DNA of 64,000 nucleotides, from positions 186,001 through 250,000 of the forward strand of contig NZ_JACYFR010000003.1 in NCBI RefSeq assembly GCF_014837175.1, written 5' to 3'. The notes beneath the pieces were generated by a model that was not told where the DNA came from, made no database searches, and was given only the letters and a program-made list of their open reading frames with translations. Position 1 is the stretch's first letter. Each line of letters begins with the position of its first letter. Made by a program: the position numbers and the translations under genes. The stretch is from Cellulomonas sp. JH27-2. Its GTDB lineage: Bacteria; Actinomycetota; Actinomycetes; Actinomycetales; Cellulomonadaceae. This document shows positions 55,304 to 64,000 of this stretch, one piece after another.

Positions 55304-56214
55304 CCGACGCGATCACCGCGACAGGGCTGGTCAAGACCTTCGGCGCCAAGCGCGCCCTCGACGGGTTCGACCTGCGCGTCGCGACGGGTGAGGTGCACGG
55401 GTTCCTGGGACCCAACGGTGCGGGGAAGTCGACGACGATCCGCGTGCTGCTCGGGCTGATCCGGGCCGACGAGGGCGAGGTCACCCTGCTGGGCGGCGAC
55501 CCCTGGCGCGACGCCGTCGCGCTGCACCGGCGCCTGGCGTACGTCCCTGGCGACGTGACGCTGTGGCCGACGCTGTCCGGCGGCGAGTCGATCGACCTGC
55601 TGGGCCGGCTGCGCGGCGGCCTCGACCCGCGGCGGCGCGCCGACCTCGTCGAGCGCTTCGAGCTCGACACCACCGTCAAGGGCCGCGCGTACTCCAAGGG
55701 CAACCGGCAGAAGGTCGCGCTCGTCGCCGCGCTGGCCGCGGACGTCGAGCTGTTGCTCATGGACGAGCCGACGAGCGGGCTGGACCCGTTGATGGAGGCG
55801 CTGTTCCAGGAGGTCGTGCGCGAGGCGGCGGCCGACGGGCGCACCGTGCTGCTGTCCAGCCACATCCTGGCCGAGGTGGAGGCGCTGGCGCAGCGCGTCA
55901 CGATCATCCGCGCCGGCCGGACCGTGCAGACCGGCACGCTCACGGAGCTGCGCTCCCTCACCCGCACCACGGTGCAGGTGGGCCTGCGCGACGCCGACGG
56001 GGCCGGAGCGGTGCTCGCGGAGCGGGTGCACGACCTGCGGGCCGACGACGGTCACCTGACGTTCGACGTCGAGGCAACCGCGCTCGACGACGTGCTGGCT
56101 GCGCTGCCCGCGCACGGCGTGACGTCGCTCGTCGCCCACCCGCCCACGCTCGAGGACCTGTTCCTGCGGCAGTACAGCGACGAGCTCGACGCGCTGCAGG
56201 TGCCGGGGCGATGA
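55300..56214 (+). CDS. ABC transporter ATP-binding protein (drug/polyketide exporter type)
   Basis: This 304-residue ATPase has Walker A GPNGAGKS (about 38-45), signature YSKGNRQKV (an SKGN variant of LSGGQ), Walker B LLLMDEPTSGLDP and the H-loop SSHIL. The C-terminal extension (about 220-304) is typical of exporters of antibiotics such as DrrA. The gene is coupled on both sides: its ATG overlaps the TetR stop and its TGA overlaps the permease start. Together they form a repressor-ATPase-permease operon for efflux. Confidence 0.93.
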   Translation: MTDAITATGLVKTFGAKRALDGFDLRVATGEVHGFLGPNGAGKSTTIRVLLGLIRADEGEVTLLGGDPWRDAVALHRRLAYVPGDVTLWPTLSGGESIDLLGRLRGGLDPRRRADLVERFELDTTVKGRAYSKGNRQKVALVAALAADVELLLMDEPTSGLDPLMEALFQEVVREAAADGRTVLLSSHILAEVEALAQRVTIIRAGRTVQTGTLTELRSLTRTTVQVGLRDADGAGAVLAERVHDLRADDGHLTFDVEATALDDVLAALPAHGVTSLVAHPPTLEDLFLRQYSDELDALQVPGR

Positions 56215-57830
56215 CGACGACGGCCGTGCGCCCGGCCACGCAGGGGACAGCGGGCGCGCTGACCGGCACCCGCCCGCTGCTGCGGCTCGCGCTGCGGGCC
56301 GACCGCTGGCGCATCGTCGTCTGGGCGCTCGCGGTGGCGTGGCTGACGGTCGTCTCGGTGCAGTCGTACGACGACCTGTTCGGGACCCTGGCGGCCCGCG
56401 CGTCCCGCGCCAGGCTCATCGCGTCGCCCGCCGCCACCGCGATGGCCGGACCGGGGTACGGGCTCGACGACTACACGATCGGGGCCATGACGGCCAACGA
56501 GCTGGCGCTGTGGATCATGATCCCCGTCGCGATCATGGCCGTCCTCGCGGTCACCCGGCACCTGCGCCAGCCCGAGGAGGACGGACGCCTGGAGCTGGTG
56601 CGCTCGGCGCCCGTCGGGGCGGCGGCGCCCGTGGTCGCCGGGCTGCTCGCGGCGGTCGTCGGCGTGCTGGCCGTCGGTGCGACGACGTTCGTGGGGCTGC
56701 TCGCCACGGACCTGGACCCGGTCGGTTCCGCGCTCCTGTGTGCGTCGGTCGTCGTCGTCGCGCTGGTCCTGGCGGGCGCGTCGGCCGTCGCCTCCCAGCT
56801 CGCCGGGCACGCGCGCACGGCGTCGTCGCTCGGCATGGCGGCGATCGGCGTGGCGTTCGTGCTGCGCGCGGTCGGCGACGTGCGCGGGCCGCAGAGCACC
56901 AGCGTCTGGACGTGGTTGTCGCCGTTCGGCTGGTCCCAGGCGACCGCCCCCTACACGGAGGACCGTTGGTGGCCGCTGGCGATCGGGCTGGTCGCGACGG
57001 CCGTGAGCGTCGCGGTCGCGTTCGCGCTCGCGGGCCGACGAGACCTGGGCCGCGGGCTGCTGCACGAGCGGCCGGGCCGTGCGACCGGGCGGCTGCGCGG
57101 CATCGTCGGGCTCACGTGGCGGCGCCAGCGCACGTCCGTCCTGTCCTGGGCCGTAGCCGTCGTCCTCTGTGGGGCGCTCGTCGGGCTGCTCGCGGACGCG
57201 ATCACCGACTTCGTCGCCGACCAGCCGACGTTCGACGAGCTCTTCGGCGGCGGTGACCCCACCGCCGGCGCCTTTGCGCTGTACAGCGTGTTCCTGGCGG
57301 TCCTCGCGTTCGCTTACACGACGACGGCCGTGGGCGCGGCTCACGGCGAGGAGCTCTCGGGCCGTGGCGCGACGCTGCTGGCCCTGCCCGTCTCGCGCAC
57401 GCGCTGGCTGGGGGCGCAGGTCGGCGTCGCGGCCGTCGCCTCCGCCGCCATGCTGCTGGTCGCGGGCCTGGTGATGGGGCTGACGGCGGCCGCGAGCCTG
57501 GGCGACGCGAGCCGGATCGTGCCCCTGGTCGGCGCCGCCGCGGTGACGATCCCCGGGGTGGCGTGCGTGCTCGGCGTCGCGGTGCTGGTGCTCGGGCTGG
57601 CGCCGCGCGCCTTCGTCGTCGTGTGGGCGTACGTCGCCTACGTGGGTGTGATGGCGATGTTCGGTGACATCCTGCCCGACGGGGCCGGCGCCGCGTCCCC
57701 GTTCACGTACCTGCCCGCCCTGCCGGCCGAGCCGATGTCCTGGCCGCCGGTCGTCGCGTGCACGCTCGTCGGGCTGGGCGCGCTCGCCCTCGGGATCGTG
57801 GCGTTCCGTCGTCGGGACCTGCAGGGCTGA
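56211..57830 (+). CDS. ABC exporter permease, polyketide-antibiotic type
   Basis: This 539-residue membrane protein has about 12 hydrophobic segments in two similar halves (about 25-290 and 300-539), the form called polyketide antibiotic transporter or EfrB-like permease of the DrrB group. Each half begins with a similar helix (LRLALRADRWRIVVWALAVA and VGLTWRRQRTSVLSWAVAVV). Paired with the upstream ATPase it probably expels a lipophilic compound. The ATG overlaps the ATPase stop, so subunits are made together. Substrate unknown. Confidence 0.88.
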   Translation: MTTTAVRPATQGTAGALTGTRPLLRLALRADRWRIVVWALAVAWLTVVSVQSYDDLFGTLAARASRARLIASPAATAMAGPGYGLDDYTIGAMTANELALWIMIPVAIMAVLAVTRHLRQPEEDGRLELVRSAPVGAAAPVVAGLLAAVVGVLAVGATTFVGLLATDLDPVGSALLCASVVVVALVLAGASAVASQLAGHARTASSLGMAAIGVAFVLRAVGDVRGPQSTSVWTWLSPFGWSQATAPYTEDRWWPLAIGLVATAVSVAVAFALAGRRDLGRGLLHERPGRATGRLRGIVGLTWRRQRTSVLSWAVAVVLCGALVGLLADAITDFVADQPTFDELFGGGDPTAGAFALYSVFLAVLAFAYTTTAVGAAHGEELSGRGATLLALPVSRTRWLGAQVGVAAVASAAMLLVAGLVMGLTAAASLGDASRIVPLVGAAAVTIPGVACVLGVAVLVLGLAPRAFVVVWAYVAYVGVMAMFGDILPDGAGAASPFTYLPALPAEPMSWPPVVACTLVGLGALALGIVAFRRRDLQG

Positions 57831-57925
57831 TCACGCTCCACGACATGCCCGCCGATGGCGTCCTGAGGTCTCGGGCGTCTGGATAGGCTGCGTGCTGCTG
57901 CTGGTCACCGCGACGAGGGACGACG

Positions 57926-58735
57926 ATGAGCGACACGAGTGGGACGCCGGCCTGGGCGCAGGGCGCGGGGGGTACAGCGCAAGGCGCGGAGGGTGCAGCG
58001 CAGGGCGCAGGAGGAACACCGACGACCCCGTCAGGCCCCGGAGCCTCGGCCGCGGGAACGCCCGGCACCCCGGGCACGGTCCCGGGAACCACGCCCGACG
58101 AGGCACAGACCGGATCGTCGGACGGATCGTCGGGCGGCGGTGGTCGACCGGCGTGGCTCCTGCCCGTGGCGATCGGCGTGGGCGTCCTGGTGGTCGTCGG
58201 CATCGTGATCGCGATCGTGACGTCCGGGGGCGGCGACGACGCGGCGGCCACGCCCACCGTCACGCCGACGGTCGTGCTGCCCGTCCCGACGCCGACGGTC
58301 GCGCCCGAGCAGCGCGCCGACCCGACGGACTTCACGAAGCTCCTGCCGGCCACGATCCTGCAGTACGCGTTCCAGTCGGAGAAGAAGGCGGACGCCCTGC
58401 TCCAGGCCGGCGCCGTCGAGGCCGTCACCGACACCTACGCCGACGGCGGGACCGGCACCCTCACGGTCGACGCCGCTCAGTTCGAGACGGCGGACGCCGC
58501 CGCAGCGGCCGCCAAGGAGGCCGCCGGAGCGACGAAGGTCGAGCCGACGTCCCCGGCCGCCGGCCTGCCCCAGCAGGGCGACGTGACCGCCGGCGGACAG
58601 AAGGTCGGCACTTACGCGATCGTGGACGCCGGCGACGGCAAGGGCCTCGCGATCTGGACCAACGGGACCGCGATGTTCCGCATGACGGCACCCGTCGGCG
58701 ACATCGTGGCGGCGTACAGGTCGTACCCGATGTGA
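57926..58735 (+). CDS. Membrane-anchored exported protein with Gly/Ala/Thr head
   Basis: This 269-residue protein has a disordered N-terminus rich in Gly, Ala and Thr with AQGA repeats (about 1-70), one membrane anchor (about 76-99, LLPVAIGVGVLVVVGIVIAIV), a Pro/Thr/Val linker and an extracellular domain (about 130-269). The domain has no cysteine and shows FQSEKKADALLQAG and VGTYAIVDAGDGKGLAIW. I do not recognise it. It follows the permease by 95 bp and converges on the histidine kinase gene. Confidence 0.7.
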   Translation: MSDTSGTPAWAQGAGGTAQGAEGAAQGAGGTPTTPSGPGASAAGTPGTPGTVPGTTPDEAQTGSSDGSSGGGGRPAWLLPVAIGVGVLVVVGIVIAIVTSGGGDDAAATPTVTPTVVLPVPTPTVAPEQRADPTDFTKLLPATILQYAFQSEKKADALLQAGAVEAVTDTYADGGTGTLTVDAAQFETADAAAAAAKEAAGATKVEPTSPAAGLPQQGDVTAGGQKVGTYAIVDAGDGKGLAIWTNGTAMFRMTAPVGDIVAAYRSYPM

Positions 58736-58737
58736 CG

Positions 58738-58760
58738 GCCCGCGGCCTCAGGCCGCGGGC
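58738..58760. terminator. Bidirectional terminator with a stop codon in its loop
   Basis: GCCCGCGGCC and GGCCGCGGGC form a perfect 10-bp stem around the loop TCA. Read on the minus strand that loop is the TGA stop of the histidine kinase. Confidence 0.8.
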
Positions 58761-60277
58761 AGCGTGAGGGTGAAGACGGTGCCGCCGGCGGGTCCGCTGC
58801 CGGCGGTGATGGTGCCGCGGTGCGCCCCGACCACGGCGGCGACGATCGCGAGGCCCAGCCCGGTCGAGCCGGTGCCGCGCGTGCGGGAGGAGTCGCCGCG
58901 CGTGAACCGCTGGAACAGCCGGTCGCGCAGCTCGTCGGGGATGCCGGGCCCGTCGTCGGCCACGCTGACCTGCACGGACTCGCCCACGTTGCGCACGCCG
59001 ACCGTCACGGTGGTGCCCGCCGGGGTGTGCACGCGCGCGTTGGCCAGCAGGTTCGCGAACACCTGACGCAGGCGGTGCTCGTCGCCGACCACCAGGGGAC
59101 CCTCGTCGTCCTCGTCCAGCTCCGGCAGGTCGAGGCGCCACGTGTGGTCCGCGCCTGCGACGTGCGCGTCGCCGACCGCGTCGATGGCCAGCACGGCGAG
59201 GTCCACGGGTTCGGACTCGAGCGGGCGGCCGGCGTCCAGGCGCGCCAGCAGGAGCATGTCCTCGACGAGCGCCGTCATGCGCGACGCCTCGGACTCGATG
59301 CGGCTCAGCGCGGTGACCGCGCCGTCGGGCAGCACCTCGGGGGAGCGGCGCACCAGCTCGGCGTAGCCGCGGATCGAGGCCAGCGGCGTGCGCAGCTCGT
59401 GGCTCGCGTCGGCGACGAAGTGGCGCACCTGCGACTCGGACTCGTGCCGCGCTGTGAGCGCCTCCTGCACGTGGCCGAGCAGCTCGTTGAGGGCGGCGCC
59501 CACCTGGCCGACCTCCGTCGACGGGTCGGTGTCGCGCTCGGCGACGCGCTCGGCGAGCACCACCTCGCCGCGGTCCAGCGGCAGGCGGGACACGCGCGTC
59601 GCGGTCGCGGCCACGCGGTCCAGCGGCCGCAGCTCGCGGCGCACCAGCATCAGCCCGACGACGACCGTCGCGAGCACCGCGAGCACACCGATGACCACCT
59701 CGACCACCACGAACCGCGTGACGGTCTCGGTGATCGAGCTGGTGGGGAGCGCGGTGACGGCCGTCGCGCCCGTGGTCGTCGTGGACGAGATGGCGCGGTA
59801 CGCGCCCAGGTCGCCGCCGAGGTCGACGGGGTGCGGGCGCCCGTCCGTCGGGACGGCGAGCAGCGCGCTGACCTGCGAGTCCGTGAGCTCCCGGAGCGTG
59901 CCTGAGTCGTCGATGTAGTCCGCGCGGACGTCCGTGGCGCCGTCGGGCGCGTACACGTTGACCGTGCCGGTCGACTGGCCGGGCTGGGAGTTGCCGGGGG
60001 AGGGACGCCAGTCGTCAGCCTGGCCGGAGCCGTTCCCGGAGCCCGTCTGGCCGGAACCGTCGCCGGCGAAGTCCGGGTTGAACCGCGCGGGCGCTGTGGC
60101 GGCCCGCTCGTTCGCGGCGACCAGCCGGCTGTCCACCTGGTCCATGAGGGAGGACCGCAGCGCGAGCGCGGAGACCGCACCCATGCCCGCGGCGACGACG
60201 GCGACGAGCGCGACGACCACCACGACGAGTCGTCGTCGCAGCGTCCATCGCTGCAGGCGCGCGGCGATCCGACCCAT
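58748..60277 (-). CDS. Sensor histidine kinase
   Basis: This 509-residue HAMP-type kinase has TM1 (about 17-41), an extracellular sensor of about 145 residues with a Gly/Ser/Gln-rich stretch, TM2 (about 188-212), HAMP (213-265), a HisKA domain with phospho-His293 in DASHELRTPL, and an HATPase with DDGPGIP and GLGLAIV. It autophosphorylates and passes phosphate to the coupled regulator. The ATG overlaps the regulator stop (TGATG). The signal is unknown; the layout resembles actinobacterial MprB/TcrY-type kinases. Confidence 0.93.
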   Translation of the reverse strand: MGRIAARLQRWTLRRRLVVVVVALVAVVAAGMGAVSALALRSSLMDQVDSRLVAANERAATAPARFNPDFAGDGSGQTGSGNGSGQADDWRPSPGNSQPGQSTGTVNVYAPDGATDVRADYIDDSGTLRELTDSQVSALLAVPTDGRPHPVDLGGDLGAYRAISSTTTTGATAVTALPTSSITETVTRFVVVEVVIGVLAVLATVVVGLMLVRRELRPLDRVAATATRVSRLPLDRGEVVLAERVAERDTDPSTEVGQVGAALNELLGHVQEALTARHESESQVRHFVADASHELRTPLASIRGYAELVRRSPEVLPDGAVTALSRIESEASRMTALVEDMLLLARLDAGRPLESEPVDLAVLAIDAVGDAHVAGADHTWRLDLPELDEDDEGPLVVGDEHRLRQVFANLLANARVHTPAGTTVTVGVRNVGESVQVSVADDGPGIPDELRDRLFQRFTRGDSSRTRGTGSTGLGLAIVAAVVGAHRGTITAGSGPAGGTVFTLTLPAA

Positions 60278-61011
60278 CACGCGGGCTTGAGGACGTACCC
60301 GACGCCGCGCAGCGTGTGCAGCATCGGCTCGTGACCCTTGTCGATCTTGCGGCGCAGGTAGGAGACGTACAGCTCGACGATGTTGGCCTGGCCGCCGAAG
60401 TCGTACTGCCACACGCGGTCCAGGATCTGCGCCTTGGACAGGACCCGCTTGGGGTTGCGCATGAAGTAGCGCAGCAGCTCGAACTCGGTGGCCGTGAGGC
60501 GCACGTCCTGCCCGCCACGGCTCACCTCGTGGCTGTCCTCGTCCATGACCAGGTCGCCGACGACGAGCACCGCGTCGTCACGTGCGGTCGAGGCGCCGGT
60601 CCGGCGCAGCAGCGCACGTAGCCGGGCGACGACCTCCTCGAGGCTGAACGGCTTGGTGACGTAGTCGTCGCCGCCGGCCGTCAGACCGGCGATGCGGTCC
60701 TCGACGGCATCCTTGGCGGTGAGGAACAGGACCGGCACGTTGGGGTGCGTGGCGCGCACACGGCGCAGCACCTCCAGGCCGGACAGGTCGGGGAGCATCA
60801 CGTCCAGGACGATGACGTCGGGGTCGGTCTCCTTGACCTGCTTGACGGCGGCGGTGCCCGTGAGGGCGTGCTGGACCTGCCAGCCCTCGTACCGCAGGGC
60901 GGTGGAGAGCAGCTCAGCCAGCGTCGGCTCGTCGTCGACGACGAGGGCGCGCACCGGTGAGCCGTCGGGGCGCGTCAGGACCTGCGGGCGGGAGGGGGCG
61001 GTGATCGTCAT
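60277..61011 (-). CDS. OmpR-family response regulator
   Basis: This 244-residue regulator has a receiver domain (about 20-135) with acidic pocket DDE, phospho-acceptor Asp70 in VIVLDVMLPDLSG, and the conserved Lys in VTKPFSLEEV. A winged-helix DNA-binding domain follows (about 148-244; LTATEFELLRYFMRNPKRVLSK, VELYVSYLRRKID, LRGVGYVLKPA). It precedes and overlaps its cognate kinase. Two direct TCCTGAG repeats and a small palindrome lie just upstream and could be its own binding site. Confidence 0.95.
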   Translation of the reverse strand: MTITAPSRPQVLTRPDGSPVRALVVDDEPTLAELLSTALRYEGWQVQHALTGTAAVKQVKETDPDVIVLDVMLPDLSGLEVLRRVRATHPNVPVLFLTAKDAVEDRIAGLTAGGDDYVTKPFSLEEVVARLRALLRRTGASTARDDAVLVVGDLVMDEDSHEVSRGGQDVRLTATEFELLRYFMRNPKRVLSKAQILDRVWQYDFGGQANIVELYVSYLRRKIDKGHEPMLHTLRGVGYVLKPA

Positions 61012-61042
61012 GCGTCCAGCATGGCCCCGTCTCCTGCTGTTC

Positions 61043-61071
61043 TCCTGAGGGAAGTCTGTGAACTTCCTGAG
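61043..61071 (-). promoter_or_regulatory. Direct repeats upstream of the response regulator
   Basis: TCCTGAG occurs at 61043-61049 and 61065-61071, 22 bp apart (CTCAGGA on the coding strand). A GAAGT/ACTTC palindrome lies between. Direct repeats with a two-turn spacing are typical OmpR-family sites. Confidence 0.5.
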
Positions 61072-61076
61072 CCTCG

Positions 61077-61754
61077 CTACAGCTCCAGGTGGGCGACGTC
61101 GGCAGGGTGCAGGACGGCGGACAGGATGGCCTCGATCGCGAACGTCGTGGACTCGGACAGGTCGACGTCGCCGTCGAGCAGCCACTGGACCTGCAGACCG
61201 TCCATGACGCCGATGATCGCGCTGGCGGCGCGCATGGCCTGCTCCCGCTCGACGGGGGCCGAGCCGGCGACGGACTGGATCGCGTCGGCGATCTCGCCGC
61301 GCAGGATGGCGAAGCGGTGCGTGACCCAGTCGCGGGCGGGGTGGTCCTCGGTGACGGACTCGGCGGTCAGCACGGTGTAGCCCTGCACGATGCCGCGGCG
61401 GTCGACGTTCATGCGCGCGGTGCGCATGAGGTGGCGGAACAGCTCGATGCCGTCGGGGATGTGCTGTCCCTCGAGCTCGCGCACGTCCTCGAGGTCGCGG
61501 TACTCGAGCACCTCGATGAGCAGCTGTTCCTTGGTGCCGAAGTGGTGCAGCACGCCGGCGTGGGTGATCCCCACCTGCTCGGCGACGTCGGCCAAGGACC
61601 CGTTCTTGTAGCCCTTGGCGCCGAAGGTCGCGGAGGCGGCGCGCAGGATCTCGGCCCGGCGCTCGGCGGTCCCCTTGCGCGGGTTGCGGGCGCCCGACCG
61701 CTTGGTGGCGGTGGCCGGGGCCGGTGGCACGTCGTCGTCCATGACCGAAACCAT
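61077..61754 (-). CDS. TetR-family regulator divergent from the GH3 gene
   Basis: This 225-residue regulator (or 221 from ATG 61742) has an HTH (about 27-75: GTAERRAEILRAASATFGAKGYKNG, VAEQVGITHAGVLHHF) and a helical domain with GVMDGLQVQWLLDGD. It is a paralog of the TetR protein at 18142-18771. The palindrome TTACTGAC-AA-GTCAGCAA in the divergent gap is a likely operator for both this gene and the beta-glucosidase gene. The response regulator gene lies 65 bp downstream on the same strand. Its ligand may be an oligosaccharide or glucoside. Confidence 0.9.
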   Translation of the reverse strand: MVSVMDDDVPPAPATATKRSGARNPRKGTAERRAEILRAASATFGAKGYKNGSLADVAEQVGITHAGVLHHFGTKEQLLIEVLEYRDLEDVRELEGQHIPDGIELFRHLMRTARMNVDRRGIVQGYTVLTAESVTEDHPARDWVTHRFAILRGEIADAIQSVAGSAPVEREQAMRAASAIIGVMDGLQVQWLLDGDVDLSESTTFAIEAILSAVLHPADVAHLEL

Positions 61755-61770
61755 ATCGTGACCGAAGTAC

Positions 61771-61788
61771 TTACTGACAAGTCAGCAA
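61771..61788. promoter_or_regulatory. TetR-type operator in the GH3-TetR gap
   Basis: TTACTGAC-AA-GTCAGCAA is a palindrome with one mismatch. It lies 17 bp before the TetR ATG and about 70-90 bp before the GH3 start. A single site may repress both genes. Confidence 0.7.
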
Positions 61789-61859
61789 CATGTGCTTACA
61801 TTCATCTCGCAGCACCCACCACGCAGCAGACAACGACGTCCTGGATGGAGCACCACCCC

Positions 61860-64000
61860 GTGTCACTCGACACCACGACCCAGCCGACGGCCGACCGGCC
61901 GGCGACCTCCCTCGCGGAGCTGCGTGAGCAGCTCACGCTCGAGGAGAAGGTCAGCCTCCTGGTTGGTGCCGGCCTGTGGTCGACCACCGCGATCGGCAGC
62001 ATCGGGCTGCGCGCGATGTACGTCTCGGACGGCCCCGCCGGCGTGCGCGGCGTCTCCGAGGACGGTTCCGAGACGTCCGCGTCGTTCCCCGCGCCGAGCG
62101 CCCTGGCCGCGACGTGGGACGTGGACCTGGCCGACGAGGTGGGCGCGCTGTTCGCGTCCGAGGCCCGCCGCCACGGCGTCGACCTCGTGCTCGCCCCGCA
62201 GGTGAACCTGCAGCGCACGCCCGTCGGCGGCCGCCACTTCGAGTGCTACTCCGAGGACCCGGTCCTCACCGGCGACATCGCCGTGCACGTCGTCCGCGCC
62301 GCCCAGGACCGCGGCGTCGGCATGTGCGTCAAGCACTTCGTCGCCAACGACTCCGAGACGCAGCGCACGTCCTACCTGGCCAAGGTCGACGAGCGCACGC
62401 TGCGCGAGGTCTACCTGGCGCCGTTCGAGCGCCTGGTCCACGACGCACAGGCATGGTCGGTCATGGGCGCCTACTCCGGCATCGACGACGGCACCACCGC
62501 CGCGCCGGCCCTCGAGCACCGCCCGCTGCTGACCGGCGTCCTCAAGGAGGAGTGGGGCTTCGACGGCGTCGTCGTCAGCGACTGGGTCGCCACCAAGTCC
62601 GTGACCGGCGCGGTCGACGGCGGCATGGACCTGCAGATGCCCGGCCCCGACGGCCCGTGGGGCGACGGCCTGCTGGCTGCCGTCCTGGCCGGCGAGGTCG
62701 ACGAGGCGGCCATCGACGAGAAGGTCGACCGGATGCTGCTCATGGCGGCGCGCGTCGGTGCGCTCGCCGGGCAGGACGGCGCGGGCGAGCAGCGCGACCA
62801 GGTCTTCGCGGTCGACGTGGCCGACGTGCTGCGCCGCCTCGTCGGGCGCTCGATGGTCGTCCTGCGCGACGAGCGAGGCGCGCTGCCGCTGGTCGAGAAG
62901 GTCGAGCGCGTCGCGCTCGTCGGCCCCAACGCCGTCGCACCGTTCGTGCAGGGCGGCGGGTCCGCCTACGTCCGCCCGGACCGCTCCTCGACCCCGGCCG
63001 CCGCGCTGCGCGAGGCGCTCGGCGCCGAGGTGTCCGTGCACGCGGGTGCCGTCTCCCGGATGCTGCCTCCCCAGCTCGACCTGGCCGGCCGGTGCCGCAC
63101 CCCTGACGGCCGGCCGGGTGCGCTCGTCGAGGTGCTCGACGCGGCCGGTGACGTCGTCGAGTCGCACGTCATGACCGCGTGGAACGGGTGGTTCCGCGAG
63201 CCCGCGCCGCAGGCCGCGACGCTGCGCATCCGCGCCACCGTCGCGCTCGAGGAGCCCGGCGAGCACGAGGTGGGCGTCGGGACCGTCGGCTTCCACCGCA
63301 TCACGGTGGGCGGCGAGGTCCTGTCCAGCGCCGAGCACCTGGTGGGCGCCGAGGTCATCCTCGACTCGAGCGTCAACGCCCCGACCCCGGTGGTGCTGAA
63401 GGTCCGGGTCGACGAGCCGACGACCATCGACATCGATGCCACCGTCCAGGCTGTGCACCCCGTCGGGTACGCGTCCTTCGCCCGCGCCGAGCTGGTCCAC
63501 CGCACGCCCGGCACGTCGCCCGACGAGCTGCTCGCCGCGGCCGTCGAGGCTGCTGCCGCGGCCCACCTGGCGGTCGTCGTCGTCGGGACCAACGAGGAGA
63601 TCGAGTCCGAGGGCTACGACCGCACCTCGCTCGCGCTGCCCGGCACGCAGGACGAGCTGGTCCGCGCCGTGCTGGCGGCCAACCCGAACACCGTCGTCGT
63701 CGTCAACGCCGGCGCACCCGTGCTGCTGCCGTGGCTCGACGAGGCACCATGCGTGGTGTGGGGCTGGCTCGGCGGCCAGGAGTGGCCCGAGGCGCTCGGC
63801 GACGTGCTGGTCGGACGCACCGAGCCGTCGGGCCGCCTGCCCTGGACGCTGCCCGCGGACGAGGCCGACGTCCCGGTGCCCGACGCGATCCCCGTGGACG
63901 GCGTCGTCGACTACCACGAGGGCGTCCACGTCGGGTACCGCTCGTGGCTGCGCCTGGACCGCACGCCCGCCGCGCCCTTCGGGCACGGCCTGGGCTGGAC
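61860..64000 (+). CDS. GH3 beta-glucosidase with internal PA14-like domain (partial)
   Basis: The first 713 codons of a family 3 glycoside hydrolase are present; the end is outside the window. The TIM-barrel domain (about 20-300) has VSDGPAGVRG, KHFVANDSETQR and the nucleophile Asp241 in VVVSDWVATKS. The second domain has the acid/base Glu (about 580) in NEEIESEGYDRTS and GGQEWPEALGDVLVGRTEPSGRLPWTLP. An inserted beta domain (about 400-545) resembles PA14, which in related enzymes shapes substrate choice. No signal peptide is seen, so it is intracellular. GTG 61860 has GGAG 9 bases upstream; an in-frame ATG at 61845 is the alternative. Confidence 0.92.
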   Translation, partial: MSLDTTTQPTADRPATSLAELREQLTLEEKVSLLVGAGLWSTTAIGSIGLRAMYVSDGPAGVRGVSEDGSETSASFPAPSALAATWDVDLADEVGALFASEARRHGVDLVLAPQVNLQRTPVGGRHFECYSEDPVLTGDIAVHVVRAAQDRGVGMCVKHFVANDSETQRTSYLAKVDERTLREVYLAPFERLVHDAQAWSVMGAYSGIDDGTTAAPALEHRPLLTGVLKEEWGFDGVVVSDWVATKSVTGAVDGGMDLQMPGPDGPWGDGLLAAVLAGEVDEAAIDEKVDRMLLMAARVGALAGQDGAGEQRDQVFAVDVADVLRRLVGRSMVVLRDERGALPLVEKVERVALVGPNAVAPFVQGGGSAYVRPDRSSTPAAALREALGAEVSVHAGAVSRMLPPQLDLAGRCRTPDGRPGALVEVLDAAGDVVESHVMTAWNGWFREPAPQAATLRIRATVALEEPGEHEVGVGTVGFHRITVGGEVLSSAEHLVGAEVILDSSVNAPTPVVLKVRVDEPTTIDIDATVQAVHPVGYASFARAELVHRTPGTSPDELLAAAVEAAAAAHLAVVVVGTNEEIESEGYDRTSLALPGTQDELVRAVLAANPNTVVVVNAGAPVLLPWLDEAPCVVWGWLGGQEWPEALGDVLVGRTEPSGRLPWTLPADEADVPVPDAIPVDGVVDYHEGVHVGYRSWLRLDRTPAAPFGHGLGW

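Overview
The window is 64 kb of very GC-rich DNA, densely packed with genes. It looks like the chromosome of a plant-polymer-degrading actinobacterium; Cellulomonas or a close relative in the Micrococcales is the best guess. The reasons are: two family 10 xylanases, one of them a roughly 1,500-residue secreted multimodular enzyme; a GH3 beta-glucosidase with local repressors; an HspR-type operator in front of clpB; disA and radA; many GTG/TTG starts; and terminators made of long GC stems without a T-tract. The genus is an inference. I saw no phage, insertion sequence, CRISPR array, rRNA or tRNA.

Layout. 1-9.5 kb: end of a glycogen phosphorylase gene, then housekeeping and small metabolic genes (YihY-type membrane protein, trmB coupled to an orphan LysR-type sensor domain, a VOC protein, a CDF metal exporter, an alpha/beta hydrolase), heat-shock clpB and a YqeY-like gene. 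9.6-18.8 kb: xylan locus with a secreted ScyD/ScyE-like propeller protein, a secreted CE4-GH10 multimodular enzyme, a LacI repressor, an intracellular GH10 xylanase and a TetR regulator. An identical 16-bp operator lies upstream of the big enzyme and between lacI and the intracellular xylanase, so these genes probably form one local regulon. 19-24.8 kb: a small secreted I36-like protein, an ECF sigma factor with a translationally coupled membrane partner, two DUF4190 membrane proteins, exonuclease III and a serine hydrolase.

24.9-30.3 kb: glycerol catabolism, glpD-glpF-glpK on the minus strand with a divergent SorC-type regulator. 30.3-42.6 kb: nitrogen assimilation. A urea/guanidine carboxylase is coupled to two DUF1989 proteins. 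A TetR regulator and a sodium:solute symporter follow, and nearly the same 20-bp palindrome precedes both the carboxylase operon and the symporter. Next comes a single-chain assimilatory nitrate reductase fused to a CysJ-like diflavin reductase. Neither an allophanate hydrolase nor a nitrite reductase is present in the window.

42.6-51 kb: ArgA-type acetyltransferase, mutY, disA, a methyltransferase, a GNAT protein, radA and other small genes. 49.6-54.5 kb: surface glycosylation (LicD-like protein, GT39 membrane glycosyltransferase, GT2-GtrA fusion). 54.6-57.8 kb: a TetR-controlled ABC exporter with a doubled operator at the repressor start. 57.9-61 kb: a membrane-anchored protein and an OmpR-type two-component system. 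61-64 kb: a TetR regulator, paralogous to the one beside the GH10 gene, divergent from a GH3 beta-glucosidase that runs off the end. The least ordinary features are the paired operators of the xylan and carboxyguanidine loci, the CE4-GH10 architecture with an altered metal site, and a short repeat found both in a nitrate reductase linker and at the start of mutY.
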